A DNA stretch of 64,000 nt from Streptomyces sp. SCUT-3 (lineage in GTDB: Bacteria; Actinomycetota; Actinomycetes; Streptomycetales; Streptomycetaceae): the NCBI RefSeq assembly GCF_014083985.1, contig NZ_CP046907.1, positions 504,501 through 568,500 on the forward strand, written 5' to 3'. Below, piece by piece: positions 43,451 through 50,768 of this stretch (position 1 is its first letter; each line of letters begins with the position of its first letter). The notes beneath the pieces are model-generated. The model did no database searches. It was not told the DNA's origin and saw only the letters and a list, made by a program, of their open reading frames with translations. Made by a program: the position numbers and the translations under genes.

Positions 43451-45235
43451 TCAACCCGTGTACCTGCCCCGTCCGGTGCCGTCCACCGCGGTCAGGTGGG
43501 ATCCGCGGGGGGCACCGACGGCCAGCAGGGCGATGTCGTCGTGCTCGTTGCCGCCCAGCCACTGGGCGGTGAGCATCTCCACCCGCTCCACCACGGCGCG
43601 GACGGGCATCCGCGCGCACTCGGCCAGCGCGCCGCTCAGGCGCTGCGTGCCGAACATCTCGTTGCCGGAGGCCCCTCCCCGCGCCTCGGTGACGCCGTCG
43701 GAGAACAGCAGGCACGTCTCGCCCGGCTCCAGGACGGTCTCCCAGGTCGTGGAGGTGACGGAGGGGACCACCCCGATCAGCGTGCCGCGGGTCTCGGCCT
43801 CCTCGACGCGTCCGTCGCCGCGGAGGATCAGGGGAGCAGGGTGGCCGGCCGAGGTCAGGCGCAGCCCGACCCGGCCGTGGCCGAGCGGGGTGGCGTCGGC
43901 CAGGACCATGGTCGCGAACCGCGCGTCCGCGCCCTGCCGGCGCAGGAGGGTGTCGTTGAGCAGGCGCAGCAGCCGGTCGTGCCGCGACTCCACCTGGCGC
44001 AGCGCGGTCAGGGTGTTGCGGATCCTGCCGGTCAGCACGGCGGCCCCGGGGCCCTTTCCGCACACGTCGCCCAGGACGACGAAGGTGCCCTCCTCCCCCT
44101 CCCCGAAGGTGCAGGGGTGGACGTCGTAGAAGTCGCCTCCGATCCGCTCCACGGCCCGGGCCGGCCGGTAGGCGCCCTCCAGGTCCAGTCCCTCGACGGG
44201 GGCCAGGGGCGGGGGCAGCAGGTCGCGCTGGAGGATCTCCGTCGTGTCGTTCTTGTCCGCGTACAGGACGGCCGCGGAGATCGCGGCGCCGGCACGGGCG
44301 GCGAAGACCCTGGCGAAGACCTCCTCGTCCTCGGTGAACGCCGGCGAGCCGGCCCGGCGCAGCAGCACCAGTGCGCCGGCGGGCACGCCGTTGCCCGGCA
44401 GCGGGGTGACCACCAGCGAGCCGAGTTCGCCGAACCCGGGCGGCAGGAGCCATTGCGGGGCGAGCGCGGGGTCCACCCACCGGGAGGGGACGGGCGGGAA
44501 GCCGGCCAGCGCCTCGGCCAGCCCCGGCACCTCCTCGACGTCGGCGGCGGCGGGCAGGGACTTCTCCCGCGGTGCGTCTCCGGCCACGGCGCCGGTGAGG
44601 GTCATCCGGCGGCGGCCGGCCGGGGCGACCACCACGGCCGCGTCCGCGAGCTGCCCGGCGGCCAGTTCGGCCGTGGTCTGCAGGCACTTGGAGCGGTTCA
44701 GCGAGGCCAGCAGGCGGGCGGAGGCCAGGGCCAGGAAGCGGGTGCGTCCGCGCTCGTCCGCCAGCCGGCGGCAGGCCGTCCGCTCCTCGGTGACGTCGGC
44801 CAGCCGCCAGGCGGTCAGCCCGTCGGGCAGCGGGCTGCGGGTGGCAGTGACCTCCCTGTCGCCGGCCGGTCCCTCGGCCGTCGCGGCGCCCCGGGCGTGC
44901 GCCTCGGACAGCCATTGCGGAACGCCGGGGGAGGCGAGCCGCCGCGCGTCCCGGAGCCGGGGGACCAGTGTTTCCGCCGCACTGTTGCGGAACACCACGC
45001 CCCCTTCGGTGTCGCACACCACCAGGGCCGGGCCGTCCTCGACCAGCGCGCGCAGCACCGAGGCGCCGACCGCCGCACCGGGGACGTGGCGACCCGCGGC
45101 CTGCCCGGGGGGCGGTTCCGGAATTCTGTGGGGGGAAGTCACAATAAGGGCGGACGCGGCGCCGGGCCGGCGTCCGGTTTCCCTCACCCTCTCGGCATGT
45201 AGTTCGACCGTTGAAGTGTTGTCGTCCAACAACAC
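43451..45235 (-). CDS. PAS-GAF-PP2C (SpoIIE-type) phosphatase
   Basis: 594 residues. PAS at ~55-150 (LVVCDTEGGVVFRNSAAETL), GAF at ~165-330 (LGSLVVTPLPGNGVPAGALV), then PP2C at ~345-575 with RIGGDFYDVHPC, VLGDVCGKGPGAAVLT, CLLFSDGVTEARG and NEHDDIALLAVG. All acidic metal ligands are present, unlike the PP2C at 40549. Expected to dephosphorylate the STAS protein two genes downstream. GTG at 45235; 80 bp separate its stop from the cobalamin sensor, same strand. Confidence 0.88.
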   Translation of the reverse strand: MLLDDNTSTVELHAERVRETGRRPGAASALIVTSPHRIPEPPPGQAAGRHVPGAAVGASVLRALVEDGPALVVCDTEGGVVFRNSAAETLVPRLRDARRLASPGVPQWLSEAHARGAATAEGPAGDREVTATRSPLPDGLTAWRLADVTEERTACRRLADERGRTRFLALASARLLASLNRSKCLQTTAELAAGQLADAAVVVAPAGRRRMTLTGAVAGDAPREKSLPAAADVEEVPGLAEALAGFPPVPSRWVDPALAPQWLLPPGFGELGSLVVTPLPGNGVPAGALVLLRRAGSPAFTEDEEVFARVFAARAGAAISAAVLYADKNDTTEILQRDLLPPPLAPVEGLDLEGAYRPARAVERIGGDFYDVHPCTFGEGEEGTFVVLGDVCGKGPGAAVLTGRIRNTLTALRQVESRHDRLLRLLNDTLLRRQGADARFATMVLADATPLGHGRVGLRLTSAGHPAPLILRGDGRVEEAETRGTLIGVVPSVTSTTWETVLEPGETCLLFSDGVTEARGGASGNEMFGTQRLSGALAECARMPVRAVVERVEMLTAQWLGGNEHDDIALLAVGAPRGSHLTAVDGTGRGRYTG

Positions 45236-45379
45236 TCTCTTGAGCGGTCGGCAAAAGCAAGCCGCCCCCGCCCGGGGCGGAAGGACGCCTTCCGGCCCTC
45301 CGGCCGGGCCGCGGCCGGCCCGTCGCCTCGACCCGGTCCGCCGCCCCGGCCCGTCGGGCCGCCCTGCCGGCCCGGCCCT

Positions 45380-46609
45380 TCAGCCCCCCTGCGGCGCGAG
45401 GACCGCCAGGGGATCGTCCAGCAGGGGCTGCCAGGCCAACTCGGCAGCCCCCACGAGGCTGTTGAAGTCCAGTGTGCACGGCAGCACCGGCACGCTCCCG
45501 CTGCGCCCCCACAGGCTGCGGTCGGCGACGACGGAGCGCAGGCGCTCGGGGTCGGCCTCCAGCAGGTCGCGGTGGAGGCCGCCGAGCAGGATGCGGTCGG
45601 GGTTGAGCACGTTCACCAGCCCCGCCAGTCCCAGGCCGAGGCGGTCGATCAGGAGGTCCGCGGCCCGCCGCACGTCCGGATCCGCGTACTTCCTGCGGAG
45701 CAGTTCGCGGGCCTGGGCCGGCAGGGAGAGTTCGGGGCCGGGCTCGCGTCCGGCCTCCCGCAGGAACGCCAGCGGGTCGACCTCGACGTCGAGGCAGCCG
45801 CGGCCACCGCAGTGGCAGGCGCGCCCCTGCGGGTTCACCGTCAGGTGGCCCACCTCCAGGGCCAGGCCCGAACTGCCGGTGTGCAGGCGGCCGTCGACAA
45901 CCAGCGCGCCACCGACACCGCGGTGGCCGGTGGCGACCACCAGCAGGTGCGCAGCACCCCGCCCGCCGCCGTGGCGGTGCTCGGCCAGGGCAGCGAGGTT
46001 GATGTCGTTGCCGACCCAGCAGTCCACCGGGCCGACGGGCCCGGCGATGCCGTGTCGCCGCACCTGTTCGGTGAACCGCTCGCGCACCGGCACCCCGGCC
46101 GGCCAGGCCAGGTGCATGGGGTTGAGGGCGACGCCCTCCGGCTCGGCGACGGCCGAGGGGACCGCCAGTCCGGCCCCGACGCACACCCGCCCGGTCCGCT
46201 CCAGCAGCCGCGCGCCCGTCTCGACGACCTCGCCGAGGACCTGGGCCGGATCGGGGTCGACGATCACGCAGCCGGGGTCGGTGGCCACGATCCGCCCCCC
46301 CAGGCCGACCAGGGCGGCGCGGAAGCCGTCGCTGTGCACCTGGGCGGCGAGCACCACCGGGCCGTCGGGGTCCACCTCGAGCCGGTGCGAGGGACGGCCC
46401 TGCGCACCGGCGGCCACAGTGGGCCGGGTGTCGACCCGGATCAGGCCGAGCGCCTCCAGCTCCGCGGCGACCGCGCCCGCCGTGGCCCGGGTCACGCCGA
46501 GCTCGGCGGTCAGGACCGCACGGGTGGGCGCGCGCCCGGTGTGCACCAGTGCAAGTGCCGGGCCGAGCGCGCCGCGGCCCCTCTCCAGCCTTGTCCGAAT
46601 CTGTGTCAC
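45380..46609 (-). CDS. ROK family transcriptional regulator
   Basis: 409 residues. The N-terminal winged HTH (TRAVLTAELGVTRATAGAVA, then AELEALGLIRV) joins a ROK sugar-kinase-like domain with VGNDINLAALAEHRHGGG, GHRGVGGALVVDGRLHTGSS and the zinc motif CHCGGRGCLDVE. The glycine-rich ATP loop of kinases is not apparent at the N-terminus of the ROK domain, which fits a repressor of sugar genes. GTG at 46609. A TTTGTA-N9-TACAAA element lies immediately upstream. Confidence 0.87.
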   Translation of the reverse strand: MTQIRTRLERGRGALGPALALVHTGRAPTRAVLTAELGVTRATAGAVAAELEALGLIRVDTRPTVAAGAQGRPSHRLEVDPDGPVVLAAQVHSDGFRAALVGLGGRIVATDPGCVIVDPDPAQVLGEVVETGARLLERTGRVCVGAGLAVPSAVAEPEGVALNPMHLAWPAGVPVRERFTEQVRRHGIAGPVGPVDCWVGNDINLAALAEHRHGGGRGAAHLLVVATGHRGVGGALVVDGRLHTGSSGLALEVGHLTVNPQGRACHCGGRGCLDVEVDPLAFLREAGREPGPELSLPAQARELLRRKYADPDVRRAADLLIDRLGLGLAGLVNVLNPDRILLGGLHRDLLEADPERLRSVVADRSLWGRSGSVPVLPCTLDFNSLVGAAELAWQPLLDDPLAVLAPQGG

Positions 46610-46623
46610 GCTCCCATTCTCAC

Positions 46624-46644
46624 TTTGTACCGCTGTGATACAAA
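46624..46644. promoter_or_regulatory. Putative ROK operator overlapping the promoter
   Basis: TTTGTA, nine bases, TACAAA: perfect 6-bp arms, AT-rich against a GC-rich background, 15 bp before the ROK start and 38 bp after the 3' end of the upstream hydrolase gene. Position suggests autoregulation. Confidence 0.55.
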
Positions 46645-46681
46645 ACAGGCATCACCCCTCGGCGGCCACCGCGCCCGTCCG

Positions 46682-47620
46682 TCACCCCGGACGGCGGGCC
46701 CCCGTCACGGAGGCGAGCCACGGCCGGAGCACGGGCAGGACCCGGTCCGCCTGCATGGCCTGCGTGTGGTCGAGCCCGTCCAGCACCCTCACGTCCCAGC
46801 CGAGCGCCTCCAGTTCCGCGCGCCGGTTCACGACCGGTCCCGCCATGCTCACGTGCACACCGCCCCAGCGCTCCCCGTAGGGGATCTCGTCCGCCGAGCC
46901 CACGAAGCACAGGCGGGGGCAGCCGACCCGCGTCTGGGCCGCAAGGTCGTCGAACCCCCGCAACGCCCGGTACAGCGTGACGAACTGCCGGGTCTGCGGC
47001 TCCGTCGCCGTCGCCTCCACGGACGACCAGTCGAACTCCCCCGACGCGTCCGGCACGTCCTGCGCGTCCGGCACGTCCTGCGCGTCCGGCACGTCCGGCA
47101 CAGGCGGCGCGTCCGGCGCCTCCCGCACGTCCCGCGCGGGCGGGGGCCCCTCGGGAGCGGAGGCCATCGCGTGGGCGGCCTCCGTGACGCGGAGCATCTC
47201 CGCGTACGGTCCGCCGAGCGGCGGGAAGCCGCCCATCACCAGTGCCGAGAGGCGGTCGGTGCGGATCGCGAGCTGGAGCCCGCCCAGCGCGAGCCACGAG
47301 TACCCGTAGTACGCGAACCGGTCGGCGCCCGCGGCGTCGGCCACGGCGAGCAGGTCGGCGGCGACGTTGGCGGGGGTCAGGGTGTCCGGCTTGGGCTTCT
47401 CCATGACGTGGCCCTCGTAGTCGAACGCGATCACCCGGAAGACGTCGCGGAGGCCGTCGACGAGGGAGCGGCCCAGCTCGGGGTCCGCGCCCCACCTCCG
47501 CATTTCTTCGGCCCGCGGCCCTTCGGCCGGCCGCGGGTCCACGGGGAGCAGGAGCGCAGGGCCGTCACCGTGGACCTCCACCTCGACGGTGCTCCCGTCG
47601 TGCAGTTCCACCCGGGGCAT
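46682..47620 (-). CDS. Alpha/beta hydrolase family protein
   Basis: 312 residues. FRVIAFDYEGHVMEKP and the nucleophile elbow YYGYSWLALGGLQLAI near residue 107 fit the alpha/beta hydrolase fold, with histidine in LDGLDHTQAMQADRV near the end. Residues ~175-190 contain DVPDAQDVPDAQDVPDA from an 18-bp tandem repeat (about 47055-47095), an insertion in the cap region. ATG at 47620. It is divergent from a TetR gene, with two TTACGGCGTAA-like sites between, so it is likely the TetR target. Substrate unknown. Confidence 0.8.
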   Translation of the reverse strand: MPRVELHDGSTVEVEVHGDGPALLLPVDPRPAEGPRAEEMRRWGADPELGRSLVDGLRDVFRVIAFDYEGHVMEKPKPDTLTPANVAADLLAVADAAGADRFAYYGYSWLALGGLQLAIRTDRLSALVMGGFPPLGGPYAEMLRVTEAAHAMASAPEGPPPARDVREAPDAPPVPDVPDAQDVPDAQDVPDASGEFDWSSVEATATEPQTRQFVTLYRALRGFDDLAAQTRVGCPRLCFVGSADEIPYGERWGGVHVSMAGPVVNRRAELEALGWDVRVLDGLDHTQAMQADRVLPVLRPWLASVTGARRPG

Positions 47621-47661
47621 CGAAGACCTCCTCGTCCCGGCCTGCCGGAGCAGGCAATTCC

Positions 47662-47707
47662 TTACGGCGTAAAATGATGACCGGAGCGACAATAACGTAC
47701 GGCGTAA
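47662..47707. promoter_or_regulatory. Two TetR operator candidates between hydrolase and tetR
   Basis: TTACGGCGTAA at 47662-47672 (palindrome around a single G) and GTACGGCGTAA at 47697-47707, 35 bp apart. They lie in the 96-bp divergent region between the hydrolase start (47620) and the TetR start (47717). They are the only AT-rich stretch there and probably overlap both promoters. Confidence 0.65.
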
Positions 47708-47716
47708 GGAGTTGTC

Positions 47717-48592
47717 GTGGACGTCTTCGCCGGGCAGGGTGACGCGGCACGCACCATGGCCCTGCTGTGGGACGCGCCGCAGCGGCCCGGAACGGGGCGC
47801 AGGACCCCCGGGCCCCGGCCCGGGCTGAGCGCGGACGCGATCGTGGAGGCGGCCGTCGCGGTGGCCGACGCGGGCACCGGGACGGGACTGTCCATGCGCG
47901 CGGTGGCCGAACGGCTCGGGTGCTCCGCCATGGCCCTGTACACGTACGTGCCCGGCAAGGACGAACTGCTCGACCTGATGTACGACCGGGTCCACGCCGA
48001 ACTGCCCGCCGGGCACGAGCCCGGCGCGGGGTGGCGCGCCGCGGCGGCGTCGTGGGCCGGGGAGCTGCGGGCCCTCTACCTGCGGCACCCGTGGGTGCTG
48101 CGGGTGTCCCGCGCGCGGCCCGTGCTCGGCCCCCACGAGCAGACCGTCCTGGAGACGCTGCTGGGCATCCTCGACGGGGCCGGGCTGCCGGCGGGGACAC
48201 GGCAGGGGGTCGTGGGCCTGCTCTTCGACTTCGTCCGCGGGAGCGCGCAGACGGTCGCGGACGCACGGAACGCCGCGGCGGCGACCGGCACCTCCGACCA
48301 GGAGTGGTGGTCCGCCCGGTCGGCCGTCCTGCGGGAGGTCGCCCCCGACTTCGCCGAACGCTTCCCCCTGTCGGTGCGCCTGGGGCAGGAGACCGCGGCG
48401 GCGCGGAAAGAGGCGGCTGCACGGGGAGAGGCAGCCCCGCGGGGGGAGGCGCCCCCGCGGAAGGGCGACGCCGCGCCGTACCTGGAGCAGGAGGCCGACG
48501 CGGCCTTCGCGGCCGGCCTCGCCGTCGTTCTGGACGGGATCGGGGCGTCCGCCGCGTCACTCCCCCGCAGTCCCGGCACGCCCGACGGGTGA
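47717..48592 (+). CDS. TetR family transcriptional regulator (TetR_C type)
   Basis: 291 residues. The HTH (LSADAIVEAAVAVADAGTGT, then MRAVAERLGCSAMALYTYVP, then GKDELLDLMYD) is followed by a tetracycline-repressor-like C-terminal domain (PWVLRVSRARPVLGPHEQTV). A stretch of Ala/Arg/Glu repeats (AARKEAAARGEAAPRGEAPP) sits near residue 225. GTG at 47717. Probably represses the divergent hydrolase gene and itself. Confidence 0.87.
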   Translation: MDVFAGQGDAARTMALLWDAPQRPGTGRRTPGPRPGLSADAIVEAAVAVADAGTGTGLSMRAVAERLGCSAMALYTYVPGKDELLDLMYDRVHAELPAGHEPGAGWRAAAASWAGELRALYLRHPWVLRVSRARPVLGPHEQTVLETLLGILDGAGLPAGTRQGVVGLLFDFVRGSAQTVADARNAAAATGTSDQEWWSARSAVLREVAPDFAERFPLSVRLGQETAAARKEAAARGEAAPRGEAPPRKGDAAPYLEQEADAAFAAGLAVVLDGIGASAASLPRSPGTPDG

Positions 48593-48649
48593 GCCCCCTC
48601 GCGCCCCCGCGCCTTCCCGGCCGGGCCGGGCGGCCCCCGCCGGGCAAGC

Positions 48650-48682
48650 ACCCCCGCCGGGCGGGCGGCCCGCCCGGCGGGG
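48650..48682. terminator. Bidirectional hairpin terminator
   Basis: CCCCCGCCGGGCGGGC (48650-48665), one base, and its exact complement at 48667-48682. It lies between the convergent TetR stop (48592) and photolyase stop (48703). Confidence 0.8.
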
Positions 48683-48702
48683 GCCAGGAACCCCTGCGGA
48701 CG

Positions 48703-50073
48703 TCAGTCCAGGCCGCGGGCGGCGCGGAAGCGGGCGAGGGCGTGGTCGAGGTCGACGACCGGGTCCGGGTAGTCCAGCCCGCGGCGCACGGCCGCGTCCA
48801 GCGTCCAGGGCCGGTGCACGGCCGGCCCCGGCACGCCGGCCAGTTCGGGGATCCAGCGGCGCACGTAGGCGCCGTCGGGGTCGAGGCGCCGGGCCTGGGC
48901 GAGGGGGTTGAGGACCCGGTTGGGGCGGGTGTCGGTGCCGGTGCCGGCCACCCACTGCCAGTTCATCTGGTTGTTGGCGAGGTCGCCGTCGACCAGCAGG
49001 TCCAGGAAGTGCCGGGCGCCGGTGCGCCAGTCGGCGTAGAGGGTCTTGGTGAGGAAGCTCGCGGCGAGCAGCCGGGCGCGGTTGTGCATCCAGCCCTCGT
49101 GGGCGAGCTGGCGCATCGCGGCGTCGACGACCGGGTAGCCGGTGCGTCCGGCCCGCCACGCCTCGATCTCCTGCGGGTCCGTGCGCCACCGGTCGCCGCG
49201 GGGGCGGTAGTCGTGGTGGGCGGCCCGCGGGCGGGCGGCGAGCACCTGGTGGTGGAAGTCGCGCCAGGCGAGCTGCCGAACGAAGGCGTCGGCCCCCTCC
49301 CCGCCGCGTCCGCGGGCCCGCACGACGGTCTCGGTGGCGGACAGGCAGCCGAAGTGCAGGTACGGGGAGAGCCGGGAGGTGGCGTCGCGGGACAGGTCGT
49401 CGTGGCCCTGCGCGTAGTCGTCCAGGGGCCCGTCGAGCCAGGCCGCCAGCCGCTCGCGCCCCCGGCTCTCCCCGCCCGCCGGCAGGGCGGGCGAGGGCCG
49501 CCCGGGGGCGAGCGAGGCGGCGGAGGGGATCGGCAGCGAGCCGACCGAAGGGGGCACCGCGAGGGCGCGGGGCGGGTCGAGCGGGGTGCGCAGGGCGCAG
49601 TCGGCCCACCGGTTGAAGTACGGGGTGAAGACCGCGAAGTGGTCCTTGCCCGCCGGGGTGACGGCGCCGGGCGCGACGGCCGTCACCACCGTGTCGTGGA
49701 CGTGCAGTTCGCGGCCTGCGGCGCCCAGTGCGCGGCGCAGGCGCTCCTCGCGGGTGCGGGCGTGGCCGCTGACGTCCGCGGCCAGGTGCACCTCGGCCGC
49801 ACCGGCCTCCTCGGCGACACGGCGCACCTGCTCGGTGAGGTCCCCGCTGCGCAGGACGAGCCGCCCGCCGCGCCGCCGCAGGCCCGCGTCGAGGTCGTGC
49901 AGGCAGTCGACGAGGAAGGCCGCGCGGTTGGGCACGAGGAACCCGGCGTCGCGGACCGCGTCGTCGAGCACGAACAGCGGGACGACCTCCCCGCCCGCCC
50001 TGAGGGCGGCGTGCAGCACGGGGTTGTCGTGCAGGCGCAGGTCGGCGGTGAACAGGGCTACGGCGGTGGGCAT
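48703..50073 (-). CDS. phr: Deoxyribodipyrimidine photolyase (CPD photolyase class I)
   Basis: 456 residues. The N-terminal antenna-binding alpha/beta domain (LFTADLRLHDNPVLHAALRA) precedes a C-terminal FAD domain with SRLSPYLHFGCLSATE, WRDFHHQVLAARP, GWMHNRARLLAASFLTKTLY and GDLANNQMNWQWVAGTGTD. The last two bind FAD and lesion DNA. Light-driven repair of UV-induced pyrimidine dimers is the expected role. ATG at 50073. It lies about 3.5 kb from the cobalamin-sensor/PP2C cluster, with the ROK and hydrolase/TetR genes between. Confidence 0.93.
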   Translation of the reverse strand: MPTAVALFTADLRLHDNPVLHAALRAGGEVVPLFVLDDAVRDAGFLVPNRAAFLVDCLHDLDAGLRRRGGRLVLRSGDLTEQVRRVAEEAGAAEVHLAADVSGHARTREERLRRALGAAGRELHVHDTVVTAVAPGAVTPAGKDHFAVFTPYFNRWADCALRTPLDPPRALAVPPSVGSLPIPSAASLAPGRPSPALPAGGESRGRERLAAWLDGPLDDYAQGHDDLSRDATSRLSPYLHFGCLSATETVVRARGRGGEGADAFVRQLAWRDFHHQVLAARPRAAHHDYRPRGDRWRTDPQEIEAWRAGRTGYPVVDAAMRQLAHEGWMHNRARLLAASFLTKTLYADWRTGARHFLDLLVDGDLANNQMNWQWVAGTGTDTRPNRVLNPLAQARRLDPDGAYVRRWIPELAGVPGPAVHRPWTLDAAVRRGLDYPDPVVDLDHALARFRAARGLD

Positions 50074-50189
50074 GGCCCCATCCCTACGCGAGGCACCGCC
50101 GCCGGGGCGCGCGACACGCGGGACGGGCGCCGTCCGCGGGGAGGGCGGCCGCCGGACGGGAGGGCGGCCGCCGGACGGGAAAGCGGCCG

Positions 50190-50714
50190 TCAGACGGGAG
50201 GGCGGCCGGGGGGAGCGGACTCGCCGCCGTCGGTGCGCATGTCGGTGAGCTCGTCGACGAGCGCGCCCAGGAAGCGGGCGACCGTGCGCAGTTCGTCCTC
50301 GTCGAACCGGGAGCAGACGTTACCGGTGCGCTGCGCCAGGGGGCGGAAGAACTCGGCCGCCACCGGGAGGGCCCGTTCGGCGAAGTGCAGGTGGACCACG
50401 CGCCGGTCGGCGACGTCCCGGCTGCGCCTGATGTGGCCGACCCGCTCCAGGCGGTCCACCACGGCGGTGACCGCCCCGGACGTGAGGTTGAGCCTGCGGC
50501 TCAGGGCTCCGGGGGTGAGCGGTTCGTGGCCGGGGCCCTCGCCGTCGAGGATGGCGGCGAGGGCCTGGGCGTCGGTGGGGTGCAGGCCCTGGCGGCGGGC
50601 GAACTCGTGCGTGACGTGGTTGAGCTCCCCGTTGAGCCGGCGCAGCAGGAAGGCGAAGGCCTGCAGGTCGGTCCGGGGCTCCGGCTGGGCTTCGCTTGAT
50701 TCGCTCACCCGCAC
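50190..50714 (-). CDS. MarR family transcriptional regulator
   Basis: 174 residues from GTG 50714 (GTG 50708 also possible). HTH with HPTDAQALAAILDGEGPGHE, GALSRRLNLTSGAVTAVVDR and the wing RRSRDVADRRVVHLHF. It is divergent from the MMPL transporter, with an ATCTTGAT-type pseudo-palindrome between, so it likely controls the exporter. No ribosome site; TAATAT lies just upstream, consistent with a short or absent leader. Confidence 0.87.
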   Translation of the reverse strand: MRVSESSEAQPEPRTDLQAFAFLLRRLNGELNHVTHEFARRQGLHPTDAQALAAILDGEGPGHEPLTPGALSRRLNLTSGAVTAVVDRLERVGHIRRSRDVADRRVVHLHFAERALPVAAEFFRPLAQRTGNVCSRFDEDELRTVARFLGALVDELTDMRTDGGESAPPGRPPV

Positions 50715-50724
50715 ACGATATTAA

Positions 50725-50741
50725 ATCTTGATGATTGAGAT
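50725..50741. promoter_or_regulatory. Putative MarR operator
   Basis: ATCTTGATGATTGAGAT, a 17-bp pseudo-palindrome (ATCTyrAT outer arms) in the 54-bp divergent region between the MarR start and the MMPL ATG. It overlaps the likely promoters of both. Confidence 0.6.
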
Positions 50742-50768
50742 AGTCGATCGCTGAACAGAAGAAGGCCC

